Below, piece by piece: positions 56,716-64,000 of a stretch of DNA of 64,000 bases (positions within the stretch are counted from its first letter, which is position 1; each line of letters starts with the position of its first letter). Under the pieces are notes generated by a model, which ran no database searches, was not told the DNA's origin, and saw only the letters and a program-made list of their open reading frames with translations. Source of the stretch: an uncultured Ruminococcus sp. (GTDB taxonomy: Bacteria > Bacillota > Clostridia > Oscillospirales > Acutalibacteraceae); contig CADBYC010000002.1 in the NCBI GenBank assembly GCA_902798755.1, positions 1 through 64,000 on the forward strand, given 5' to 3'. The translations under genes and the position numbers were made by a program.

Positions 56716-57861
56716 TTACAGCTCTCTTACACGGATCACGCCGTCGACTGCTTTGATCGCGGCTTCGGCGCCGGTGTTTGCGCCGGTGACGTCGATGATC
56801 GTATAGGCGTAGTCGCCGCGGCTCTTGTTCTCCATGTTTTCAACATTGCCGCCGATGATATCGAGCAGCTGAGAAATGATCTTAGGCGTATTGCTGTGGA
56901 ATACGCAGAAGCGGGTCTCGCCGGTTCTGGGCATTGTGATGTTCGGGAAGTTGACGGAGTTCTTGACGTTGCCGTTCTCGAGATATTCCTTGATCTCGTC
57001 GGCAGCCATGACAGCGCAGTTGTCCTCGCTCTCGGGAGTGGAAGCTCCCAGATGCGGGATCGCGACAACGCCGTCTACGTCAAGCAGATCGTTGGTAGCA
57101 AAGTCGGTGACATAAGCCGCCATCTTGCCGCTCTCTAAAGCCGCGATGATATCGGCGGATACGACCAGACCGTCACGGGAGAAGTTCAGCAGACGAACGC
57201 CGTCCTTCATCTTCGCGATCGTATCGGAATCGATCATGCCACGGGTGCCGTCGTTGAGCGGCAGGTGCAGGGTGACATAGTCAGCCTTGGCATACAGATC
57301 GTCAAGGTTGTTCACGGTTACCACGTGGCGGGAAAGGTTCAGCGCGGCGTTGACGCTCAGATAGGGGTCATAGCCGATGACGTTCATATGTAGCGCTCTG
57401 GCGGCGTTCGCTACCAGTACGCCGATTGCGCCGAGACCGACTACGCCGAGGGTCTTGCCCTTGATCTCGGGACCGACAAACTTGCTCTTGCCCTTTTCAA
57501 CCGCCTTGAGGTTGTTGGGATCGTCCTTGAGGGTCTTGCACCATGCGATACCCTCGGAGATCTTGCGGGAGCCGAGAAGCAGACCCGCGATCACGAGCTC
57601 CATAACGGCGTTCGCGTTAGCGCCGGGGGTGTTGAATACGCAGATACCCTTTTCGGCACACTTGCCGAGCGGGATATTGTTGACGCCTGCGCCCGCGCGG
57701 GCAATAGCCAGAAGGCTCTCGGGCAGGTCCATGTCGTGCATGGAAGCGGAACGGACGAGGATACCCTCGGGAGCGTCGCACTCGTCAACGCAGTTATAGT
57801 TCGCGCCGAGTCTATCGGTACCGATAGCGGCGATCTTGTTTAATTTCAGAATGTTATACAT
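56716..57861 (-). CDS. serA: D-3-phosphoglycerate dehydrogenase
   Basis: The 381-residue enzyme oxidises 3-phosphoglycerate, the first step of serine synthesis. NAD binding is by GVVGLGAIGVLVANAA; catalytic residues include Arg in NFSRDGLV, Glu in the SESEDN region and His in IPHLGAST. A C-terminal ACT-like domain (about 315-381) may bind serine for feedback. It is shorter than the E. coli form (410). AAAGGAGAG precedes the start, and it follows serC as a second gene. Confidence 0.95.
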   Translation of the reverse strand: MYNILKLNKIAAIGTDRLGANYNCVDECDAPEGILVRSASMHDMDLPESLLAIARAGAGVNNIPLGKCAEKGICVFNTPGANANAVMELVIAGLLLGSRKISEGIAWCKTLKDDPNNLKAVEKGKSKFVGPEIKGKTLGVVGLGAIGVLVANAARALHMNVIGYDPYLSVNAALNLSRHVVTVNNLDDLYAKADYVTLHLPLNDGTRGMIDSDTIAKMKDGVRLLNFSRDGLVVSADIIAALESGKMAAYVTDFATNDLLDVDGVVAIPHLGASTPESEDNCAVMAADEIKEYLENGNVKNSVNFPNITMPRTGETRFCVFHSNTPKIISQLLDIIGGNVENMENKSRGDYAYTIIDVTGANTGAEAAIKAVDGVIRVREL

Positions 57862-57882
57862 GGAAATCTCTCCTTTTTCAAA

Positions 57883-57969
57883 GGCCCCCTTTCCTAAGGG
57901 GGCTGTCGCAAAGCGACTGGGGGTTGCAACCCTCCGCCCTATCGGGCACCTCCCTTAAGAAAGGGAGGC
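57883..57969. repeat. Intergenic hairpin repeat between serC and serA
   Basis: GGCCCCCTTTCCTAAGGGGG at one end and CCTCCCTTAAGAAAGGGAGG at the other form nested inverted repeats, with GTCGC/GCGAC and GCCC/GGGC hairpins between. Sequences of this style are scattered in intergenic regions of gut Clostridia. It lies inside an operon, so it is probably transcribed. Confidence 0.7.
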
Positions 57970-57981
57970 ATATTGTTATTC

Positions 57982-59067
57982 TTACTTATTTTCTTCTTCG
58001 AACTTCTTCATGAAAGCGACGAGCTTCTCTACGCCCTCGATCGGCATCGCATTGTAGATAGAAGCGCGCATACCGCCGACGGTACGGTGACCCTTAATGT
58101 TGATGAAGCCCGCTTCCTTAGCGGCAGCGACAAACTTCGCGTCGAGGTCGGTGTCGCCGGTGACGAACGGAACGTTCATCAGAGAACGATCTTCGGGAAC
58201 GACAGTGCCCTTGAACATCTCGGAGGAATCGAGGAAGTCGTACAGGATCTTCGCTTTACGCTCGTTGAGCTCCTTCATCTTCTCGAGACCGCCCACCTCG
58301 TTCTTGATCCACTCGAGGACGAGCTTCATGATGTAGATGGTATAGCAGGGAGGAGTGTTGTACATAGAGCCGTTGTCAGCATGGATCTGGTAGTTGAGCA
58401 TGGTGGGAGTGATGTCGCGCGCCTTGCCCAGCAGATCCTCGCGGATGATGCAGATGGTAACGCCCGCGGGAGCAACGTTCTTCTGAGCGCCGCCGTAGAG
58501 CATACCGAACTTGGTAACGTCGAGCGGCTCGGAGAGGAAGCAGGAAGAGATATCCGCGATCAGCGGAACGTCGCCTGTCTCGGGCAGCTCATGATAAACG
58601 GTACCGTAGATGGTGTTGTTCATGCAGATGTAGAAGTAGTCAGCGTCCTTGGTAAAGGTGCTCTTGTCGAGCTTCGGGATATAAGAGAAGGTCTTATCAG
58701 CAGAGGAAGCGACGATGTTGACCTCGCCGTAGCGGGAAGCTTCCTGAGCAGCCTTCTTCGCCCACTGACCGGTAATGACATAGTCAGCCTTGCCGGAGCC
58801 GTTCATGAAGTTGAGCGGGATCGCGGCAAACTGGGTGGAAGCGCCGCCCTGCAGGAACAGGACCTTATAGTTGTCGGGGATATTCATGATTTCACGTAAG
58901 AGAGCCTCAGCCTCGTTGATGATCGCGCCGTACTCCTTGGAACGGTGGGACATCTCCATGACGGATTCGCCGGTGCCCTTGTAGTCGAGCATCTCAGCAG
59001 CCGCGGTCTTTAATACGCTTTCGGGCAGCATCGAGGGACCTGCCGAAAAATTGTAAACTCTTGCCAT
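57982..59067 (-). CDS. serC: Phosphoserine aminotransferase
   Basis: The 361-residue PLP enzyme converts 3-phosphohydroxypyruvate to phosphoserine, the second step of serine synthesis. The family's start (VYNFSAGPSMLPESVL), LFLQGGASTQFAAIP and the PLP lysine in GMLYGGAQKNVAPAGV (about residue 195) are clear. The strong ribosome-binding site (TAGGAGG) precedes the ATG. It is first in serC-serA; the phosphatase SerB is not adjacent. Confidence 0.97.
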   Translation of the reverse strand: MARVYNFSAGPSMLPESVLKTAAAEMLDYKGTGESVMEMSHRSKEYGAIINEAEALLREIMNIPDNYKVLFLQGGASTQFAAIPLNFMNGSGKADYVITGQWAKKAAQEASRYGEVNIVASSADKTFSYIPKLDKSTFTKDADYFYICMNNTIYGTVYHELPETGDVPLIADISSCFLSEPLDVTKFGMLYGGAQKNVAPAGVTICIIREDLLGKARDITPTMLNYQIHADNGSMYNTPPCYTIYIMKLVLEWIKNEVGGLEKMKELNERKAKILYDFLDSSEMFKGTVVPEDRSLMNVPFVTGDTDLDAKFVAAAKEAGFINIKGHRTVGGMRASIYNAMPIEGVEKLVAFMKKFEEENK

Positions 59068-59293
59068 AATATATACCTCCTAAATTTGATAACTATTAGC
59101 AAACCGCTTATCGGTTATTACATACTAATAATACCAGTTACAATTATATGACAAATCAGTCGTTAATTCAATAACAAACGGCGATTCAGGCATAGTAATT
59201 TTTCAGAAAAACCCTGCCATTTTTATACATTTTGCAAAAAATCCGCCAAAATCTAACAAATTGTGATGGAATAAAACAAGATTTTAGTGTGAT

Positions 59294-59402
59294 GTAGGGA
59301 CGAGCAATGCTCGTCCGGCATCGCAGATGCTTTTTTCCTCTATCTAAGGTTTCCGCCTGATTCTACGCCCGTCATTCTCGGACGACCACTGGTCGTCCCT
59401 AC
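59294..59402 (+). repeat. REPIN-like palindromic repeat, copy 4 (subtype A)
   Basis: The same ends and centre as the 28021 copy. It lies in the 436-bp gap between serC and the M18 peptidase gene, which otherwise shows only AT-rich sequence and a hairpin (about 59453-59484, GAGC/GCTC with G-U pairs) that may end the peptidase transcript. Confidence 0.9.
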
Positions 59403-59503
59403 GGAAAGATAGATTTGCTTCGCTTATTGACAACATTAATTTTCTCTTAACGAAACAGAGCCGCCGCGTTTACACGCAGCAGCTCCGTATCTCAATTATT
59501 GAT

Positions 59504-60895
59504 TCAGTTGAACAAGCCGTAGAACGCCTTATGCGCCATATACAGATCTGCCTTAGAGATGACCTCAAAGGGCGCGTGCATGCACAGCACCGCTACGCCG
59601 AGGTCTACTACGTCGACGTTCATGTTGGCGACGTACTTCGCGATGGTACCGCCGCCGCCGATATCGACCTTGCCCAGCTCGCCTACCTGCCACTTGACGT
59701 CGTTCTTTTTGAGCATGGCTCGGATCTCGCCCATGAACTCTGCGGAAGCGTCGGAAGTGTCGTACTTGCCGCCGTGACCCGTGTACTTAGAGATCACAAC
59801 GCCCTCGTTGATGAAGGAGCAGTTCTTCGCTTCATACACGGAGGGGAAGGTGGGGTCGAACGCCGCGTTGACGTCAGCGGAGAGGCACTTACTCTTCGAG
59901 AGCACACGGTAGCCCTCGTTGCCGTCCTGTTTTGCGAGATCATAGATGAAGTATCTGAGGAAGTCGCTCTGCATACCTGTGTTGCCGTCAGAGCCCGTTT
60001 CTTCCTTATCGGTCAGATAGGTGATACAGGTGCACTCGGGCAGCTCGGTGTCAAAGATCGCGGTGACAGACGGATAGGCACAGCACTTGTCGTCGTGACC
60101 GTAGCCGCCGATCAGGGAGCGGTCAAAGCCCACGTCGCGGGTAGGATACGCGGGGCAGAAATTCAGCTCGGCGGAGAGGAAGTCGTTTTCTTCAATGCCG
60201 TAGCGGTCGTTGAGTATCTTCATCACGTTCAGCGCAATGTTGTCCTTTTCGTCGCTGTCGTCATAGGGACGCGAGCCGACAAGGATATTCAGGTCCTCGC
60301 CCGTAAAGAGCTTGGACACGGTTTTGGTCGCGCCCTCACGGTCAAGATGGGGCAACAGATCGGTGATCAGGAAGCACTCGTCCTTCGGGTCATCGCCGAT
60401 ATGGATATCGACCGCCGTACCGTCGAGCTTGACCACTCTGCCGTGCAAGGCGAGCGGCACGGTCGTCCACTGGTACTTTTTGATACCGCCGTAGTAATGG
60501 GTCTTGAACAGGGCAAGTCCGTTGTCCTGATACAGCGGGTTGGGCTTTAAGTCGATACGCGGGGAGTCGATGTGCGCGATGGCAAGGCGCACGCCGTTTG
60601 ATGTGCCGTTCTTGCCGATGACCGCCAGACCGATCGCTTTCTCTCTGTTGATGACGTATACCTTGTCACCGGGCTTATAGCTACCGTCGGGGTCAAATTC
60701 GACATAGCCCCTCTCCTGTGCCATCGCTTTGACGGTGCGTACCGCCTCGCGCTCGGTGCGGGCGTTATCGAGAAAGGTCTTGTAGCCCTCGCAGTAGGCG
60801 TCGGCTTCTCTCAGGGTCTCGGCTGAGTAATCCGCCGCGCCCTTTCTCTGTTTCATCATCAGTTTTTCTCTGAGTTCTTTTGCATTCTCACTCAT
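59504..60895 (-). CDS. M18 family zinc aminopeptidase
   Basis: The 463-residue cytoplasmic enzyme removes N-terminal (often acidic) residues from peptides. M18 features are AIAHIDSPRIDLKPNP (metal His and Asp), the conserved DDK within GYGHDDKCCAY and a late His in LCMHAPFEVISKADLYMAHKAF. Length is typical. A strong AGGAGG ribosome-binding site precedes the ATG. It follows the transglycosylase gene by about 70 bp on the same strand. Confidence 0.93.
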   Translation of the reverse strand: MSENAKELREKLMMKQRKGAADYSAETLREADAYCEGYKTFLDNARTEREAVRTVKAMAQERGYVEFDPDGSYKPGDKVYVINREKAIGLAVIGKNGTSNGVRLAIAHIDSPRIDLKPNPLYQDNGLALFKTHYYGGIKKYQWTTVPLALHGRVVKLDGTAVDIHIGDDPKDECFLITDLLPHLDREGATKTVSKLFTGEDLNILVGSRPYDDSDEKDNIALNVMKILNDRYGIEENDFLSAELNFCPAYPTRDVGFDRSLIGGYGHDDKCCAYPSVTAIFDTELPECTCITYLTDKEETGSDGNTGMQSDFLRYFIYDLAKQDGNEGYRVLSKSKCLSADVNAAFDPTFPSVYEAKNCSFINEGVVISKYTGHGGKYDTSDASAEFMGEIRAMLKKNDVKWQVGELGKVDIGGGGTIAKYVANMNVDVVDLGVAVLCMHAPFEVISKADLYMAHKAFYGLFN

Positions 60896-60963
60896 GAATA
60901 TTCCTCCTGTATATAAAATGATATGATAAATGAATTAAGCCAAAAGCGTTTCTCTTAGCTTTC

Positions 60964-61587
60964 TCAGTAATACAGCTTCTTATACATCTCGTAGGCTTCG
61001 CTCACCTTCCGCACATAGGCGGAGGTCTCCTCATACGGGATCGTGGTCAGGGTCTTGCCGTCGGGCGAGAGGCTCTTGTCCTGCAGCCAGCCGTCCACGG
61101 TGCTCGTGCCCGCGTTATAAGCGGCGATCGCCGTGTCGCGCACCTCATGTTTTTTCAACAGTATACTCAACAGATAGGTGCCGTAGCGGATATTGATATC
61201 GGGATCGGCGAGGGAATCGGCGCTGTAGGTGACCGCGCCGTTGAGATTCTCCTGCAGCCAATCAAAGGTAGAGGGCATGAGCTGCATGAGTCCCGACGCG
61301 CCGACGGAGCTCTCTACCTCGGGGCGAAAGCCGCTCTCGGTGCGGATCACGGCATAGATCAAGGGCTCTTCCACGCCGAACTCGATGGACGCGTGCCTGA
61401 CCTGCTGTTCGTATTCCTGCGGGTAAAGCAGGCTGTAGACCTTGCCCTTCACGCCCTTGAAGGAGGTGTCGGAAAGGAAGAAGAACACCATCACGCCGAC
61501 GAACATCAACAGCACGAAGGTGATCAGAAATCCGATCGCGCCGTGCCCCTTTGTCTCGCGTGAGCGGGGAGGTTCGCGTCTGCTCAT
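60964..61587 (-). CDS. Membrane-anchored lytic transglycosylase (SLT domain)
   Basis: The 207-residue protein has a basic start, one membrane helix (about 20-42) and an SLT/lysozyme-like domain (about 70-200). The catalytic glutamate is in RTESGFRPEVESSVGASGLMQLMP, and AYNAGTSTVDGWL completes the fold signature. It cleaves the glycan strands of peptidoglycan with formation of anhydro-MurNAc. Its start overlaps the end of the upstream Sua5-CoaE gene by four bases (ATGA), so the two are translationally coupled. Confidence 0.94.
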   Translation of the reverse strand: MSRREPPRSRETKGHGAIGFLITFVLLMFVGVMVFFFLSDTSFKGVKGKVYSLLYPQEYEQQVRHASIEFGVEEPLIYAVIRTESGFRPEVESSVGASGLMQLMPSTFDWLQENLNGAVTYSADSLADPDINIRYGTYLLSILLKKHEVRDTAIAAYNAGTSTVDGWLQDKSLSPDGKTLTTIPYEETSAYVRKVSEAYEMYKKLYY

Positions 61588-63203
61588 TGCCCCACCAGCC
61601 TTTCGTATAATTCTTTCACGGAAATATCAAGCTCTTCCGCGGTGCCGTTATTATACAGTATATCGTCGCACAGGCTGAGAAAGAACTCTTCGCCGAATTG
61701 CGCCGACATTCTCAGCGCCGCCTGATCGCGGGTGATGTGATCGCGCCTGACGATACGCTCCATGCGCAGTTTCGGCTGTGCCAATACGCCGACGATGATA
61801 TCGCAATAAGCGTCCTCGCCCGCTTCAAAGAGCTGGGGCGCGTCAAAGATCACGGCGTCGCCGTCACAGGCTTCCGCTTCTTTCAGCATGAGCTGAGCGA
61901 TCTTCGGGTGGGTGATCGCGTTGAGGACGGCGGTTTTCTCGGGAGTGGAAAAGGCGAGCTGAGCGACGAGTTTCCGATTCAGTGTGCCGTCGGGCAGGAG
62001 TACGTCGCCGAACGCGGCGCACAGCATGGCTTTTATTTCGCTGTCCTCTACGGCAAGGCGCGCCGCTTTGTCGGCACTGACGACGGGCAAGCCCATTTCT
62101 CGGAGCTTCTCGGCTACCATGCTTTTGCCCGCGCCTGTCTGACCCGTCAGACCGATGATACGCTTACCGGGCAGGTCGATGACCTCGAACGCTGCCGCGC
62201 GGATCAGGCGGTTATACAGCGCCATGCCCACGCCTGTCGCCCTGGGACAGTGGGCGTAGACGGTGGTAACGCTGCCGAGCTCGTCGACCGCTCTGAGCGC
62301 GTCAAAAAGCGCCTGAGCCTGAGCAACCTCATCATTCATCGCGCCGATGGTGATACAGGGAGCGTTGATCTGTGATTTGTCCTCGTCGTAGCACATTGCC
62401 GCCACGCTCTTATCGCGGGCGTATCGGCGGTTGACGAAGGTGATATATTTCTCGTCCTCACCGCGCAGGAGAATGACCCGCGCCTTGGGCGCGTAGTGCT
62501 TGTACTTCATGCCGGGAGAGGAGGCTTTCTCATTGTTTTCGAGCTTGTTGAGCACGGCGTGATCAACGTCCACGTGACCGATAACGGCTTCGATATCCTC
62601 GCGGGTGATGATGCCCGGGCGCAGGATACGGGGCGTGTCGGCGACCAGCGTAATGACGGTGCTCTCCACGCCGACGGAGCACGCGCCGCCGTCGAGGACA
62701 GCTTCGATCCTGCCCTCCATGTCGTTGATGACGTGCTTGGCGGTAGTGGGGCTGGGCTTGCCCGAGGTGTTCGCGGAGGGCGCGGCGAGCGCCAGACCGC
62801 TTGTCAAAAGCAGGCTATGCGCGTCGGGGTGGGACGGGATACGCACGGCGACCGTGTCGAGCCCCGCGCTGACTTCGTCGGGTATCACGTCGCCCTTCTT
62901 CATGATGATGGTCAGCGGTCCCGGCCAGAAAGCGTCGGCTAAGGCGCGCGCCTTGTCGGGAATCTCAGACACCAAACGCAGGCGCTCGATATCCGAAAAA
63001 TCGGCGACATGGACGATCAGGGGGTTGTCCATCGGTCTGCCCTTGGCTTCAAAGATACGGCGGACAGCGCTGCCGTTGAGCGCGTCAGCCGCTAAGCCGT
63101 AGACCGTCTCGGTAGGCATGGCGACCAGACCGCCGTCCCGCAGGATAGCAGCCGCCCTCTCGATATCCGATTGTGTGTTGGTTAAGTGTAAAGTGTTCAT
63201 CAT
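61584..63203 (-). CDS. Fusion of L-threonylcarbamoyladenylate synthase (Sua5) and dephospho-CoA kinase (CoaE)
   Basis: The 539-residue protein joins two essential enzymes. Residues 1-345 are Sua5: the YrdC domain (PTETVYGLAADAL, KGRPMDNPLIVHV, APSANTSGKPSPT) followed by the smaller Sua5 domain. It makes threonylcarbamoyl-AMP for the t6A base of tRNA. Residues 347-539 are CoaE: Walker A GLTGQTGAGKS, VVSADKAAR, and VIFDAPQLFEAG, phosphorylating dephospho-CoA to CoA. No stop codon or frame break lies between. The start (ATGATG) has only a weak ribosome-binding site (AGAGAT). Confidence 0.95.
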   Translation of the reverse strand: MMNTLHLTNTQSDIERAAAILRDGGLVAMPTETVYGLAADALNGSAVRRIFEAKGRPMDNPLIVHVADFSDIERLRLVSEIPDKARALADAFWPGPLTIIMKKGDVIPDEVSAGLDTVAVRIPSHPDAHSLLLTSGLALAAPSANTSGKPSPTTAKHVINDMEGRIEAVLDGGACSVGVESTVITLVADTPRILRPGIITREDIEAVIGHVDVDHAVLNKLENNEKASSPGMKYKHYAPKARVILLRGEDEKYITFVNRRYARDKSVAAMCYDEDKSQINAPCITIGAMNDEVAQAQALFDALRAVDELGSVTTVYAHCPRATGVGMALYNRLIRAAAFEVIDLPGKRIIGLTGQTGAGKSMVAEKLREMGLPVVSADKAARLAVEDSEIKAMLCAAFGDVLLPDGTLNRKLVAQLAFSTPEKTAVLNAITHPKIAQLMLKEAEACDGDAVIFDAPQLFEAGEDAYCDIIVGVLAQPKLRMERIVRRDHITRDQAALRMSAQFGEEFFLSLCDDILYNNGTAEELDISVKELYERLVGQ

Positions 63204-63235
63204 TATCTCTGTGATCGAGGACTGTAAACGCTTGC

Positions 63236-63345
63236 GTAGGGACGACCATCGGTCGTCCGCATGGCATAGCCTTTCATTCCTATCTCTCGTTCCCGATATC
63301 GGAAACGCCCGTCATTCTCGGTACGTCATAAATGCCGTACCCTAC
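63236..63345. repeat. REPIN-like palindromic repeat, copy 5 (subtype B)
   Basis: Starts GTAGGGACGACCA and ends GTACCCTAC. The centre differs from subtype A (CTATCTCTCGTTCCCGATAT) but ends with the shared CCCGTCATTCTC. The right palindrome is GTACG-based rather than GGACGA. Confidence 0.85.
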
Positions 63346-63378
63346 GGTGCATTTGGCTGTGTATCTTTATGACGCTCT

Positions 63379-63488
63379 GTAGGGTACGGCGCTTGCGACG
63401 TACCGCTTGGCAGAACGTTTATTTCCTATCTCTCGTTCCCGATATCGGAAACGCCCGTCATTCTCGGACGAGCAATGCTCGTCCCTAC
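63379..63488. repeat. REPIN-like palindromic repeat, copy 6 (subtype B, tandem)
   Basis: Starts GTAGGGTACGGCGCTTGCG and ends in GGACGAGCA/TGCTCGTCCCTAC; the centre matches copy 5. The two tandem copies have opposite combinations of GTACG-type and GGACGA-type ends, separated by 33 bp, and fill the gap between prfA and the Sua5-CoaE gene. Confidence 0.85.
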
Positions 63489-63489
63489 G

Positions 63490-63999
63490 TCAGGTATTCA
63501 TTTGCTCCTTCAGCTGTTCCGCTCTCCGGGCTGTCACCAGCGCGTCGATGATCTCGTCGAGGTCGCCGTTCATGATCTCGTCGAGCTTGTAGAGGGTCAG
63601 CCCGATACGGTGATCGGTAACGCGGCTCTGCGGGTAATTGTAGGTGCGGATCTTCTCGCTGCGGTCGCCCGAGCCGACCTGAGAGCGGCGGTCGGAGGCG
63701 ATGGCTTCGTTCTGCTTATCCTGCTCCATTTTCAGCAGGCGGGATTTGAGCACCTTCATCGCCTTGTCCTTGTTCTTGTACTGAGAACGCTCGTCCTGAC
63801 ATTCTACGACAAGACCCGTGGGCTTATGGGTGATGCGGATTGCGGAAGAGGTCTTATTGATATGCTGACCGCCCGCTCCTGAGGAACGGAAGGTGTCGAT
63901 CTCTAAATCATTGGGGTTGATATCCACCTCTACGTCGTCAGCTTCGGGCAGGACAGCGACCGTCGCCGCCGAGGTGTGGATACGCCCCGAGCTCTCTGT
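63490..63999 (-). CDS. prfA: Peptide chain release factor 1 (C-terminal half; cut by the window edge)
   Basis: The frame runs off the window; about 170 C-terminal residues are visible. It ends translation at UAA and UAG. The catalytic GGQ loop is [21 protein letters not shown]. The following [28 protein letters not shown] and the upstream [19 protein letters not shown] identify RF1 rather than RF2. The prmC methyltransferase gene, often next to prfA, is not downstream here; instead come two palindromic repeats and the Sua5-CoaE fusion. Confidence 0.95.
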   Translation of the reverse strand, partial: TESSGRIHTSAATVAVLPEADDVEVDINPNDLEIDTFRSSGAGGQHINKTSSAIRITHKPTGLVVECQDERSQYKNKDKAMKVLKSRLLKMEQDKQNEAIASDRRSQVGSGDRSEKIRTYNYPQSRVTDHRIGLTLYKLDEIMNGDLDEIIDALVTARRAEQLKEQMNT

Positions 64000-64000
64000 C

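Overview
The window reads as chromosomal DNA from a spore-forming Clostridia bacterium, most likely an Oscillospirales/Ruminococcaceae member related to Ruminococcus. The evidence is: sporulation genes (sigG, yabP, yabQ, spoVAC, an M23 peptidase like SpoIIQ), HrcA/CIRCE heat-shock control, Firmicutes-type T-box and S4/S1 operons, a very large secreted dockerin plus starch-binding-module protein with Pro-Thr-Glu linkers (a style known from the starch-degrading Ruminococcus bromii), and many palindromic intergenic repeats. No rRNA operon, prophage or CRISPR array was seen. Species assignment is inference.

Layout. 1-2650: right end of an integrated mobile element (C-terminal part of a mobilization protein, a 55-residue ORF and a large serine recombinase) lying against a tRNA-Leu(CAG) whose 5' half and leader are duplicated (2872-3231). 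3427-5243: M23 peptidase and a Na+/Ca2+ exchanger. 5451-7938: tRNA-Val(GAC), a 180-bp structured inverted-repeat element, and a tryptophan-type T-box with a small leader ORF ahead of a TrpB2-type tryptophan synthase beta chain. 8103-10559: rubredoxin, a four-domain flavodiiron protein and a DUF6472 protein. 10682-12635: split chromate transporter and aquaporin. 12738-15862 (minus): sigG, rmuC, S1-domain protein. 16023-17700: cyclophilin lipoprotein and HAD phosphatase. 17906-22239 (minus): potABCD polyamine importer with a palindrome between its -35 and -10. 22576-27953: cell-surface polymer export and ribitol cluster (ABC-2 permease and ATPase, LicD fusion, TarI, TarJ). 28215-30143 (minus): groESL under CIRCE. 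30362-35499 (minus): orphan solute-binding protein, rRNA methyltransferase, hpf, and the rqcP-yabP-yabQ-divIC-yabR block. 35645-39694 (minus): starch-binding dockerin protein. 39974-47335 (minus): rpoB-rpoC. 47872-54237: birA, spoVAC (minus), cysteine desulfurase-thiI, a sortase B fusion and a small homologue of its N-terminal domain. 54385-64000 (minus): htpG with CIRCE, serC-serA, M18 aminopeptidase, lytic transglycosylase, a Sua5-CoaE fusion, and the partial prfA.

The most interesting signals are non-coding. (1) Several sporulation genes (M23 peptidase, sigG, yabP, more weakly spoVAC) share one design: a sporulation-type promoter -10 sits in the loop or 5' arm of a hairpin whose 3' arm contains the Shine-Dalgarno, so read-through mRNA would be silenced while mRNA started at the sporulation promoter would not. 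(2) A four-copy structured repeat starts at, or a few bases after, stop codons and has a compensatory-changed hairpin. (3) A roughly 109-bp REPIN-like palindromic repeat family has six full copies. (4) A 180-bp structured element is bounded by inverted copies of the tRNA-Val 3' end. (5) A MoCF/CinA-like domain is fused to sortase B, with a stand-alone relative next door.
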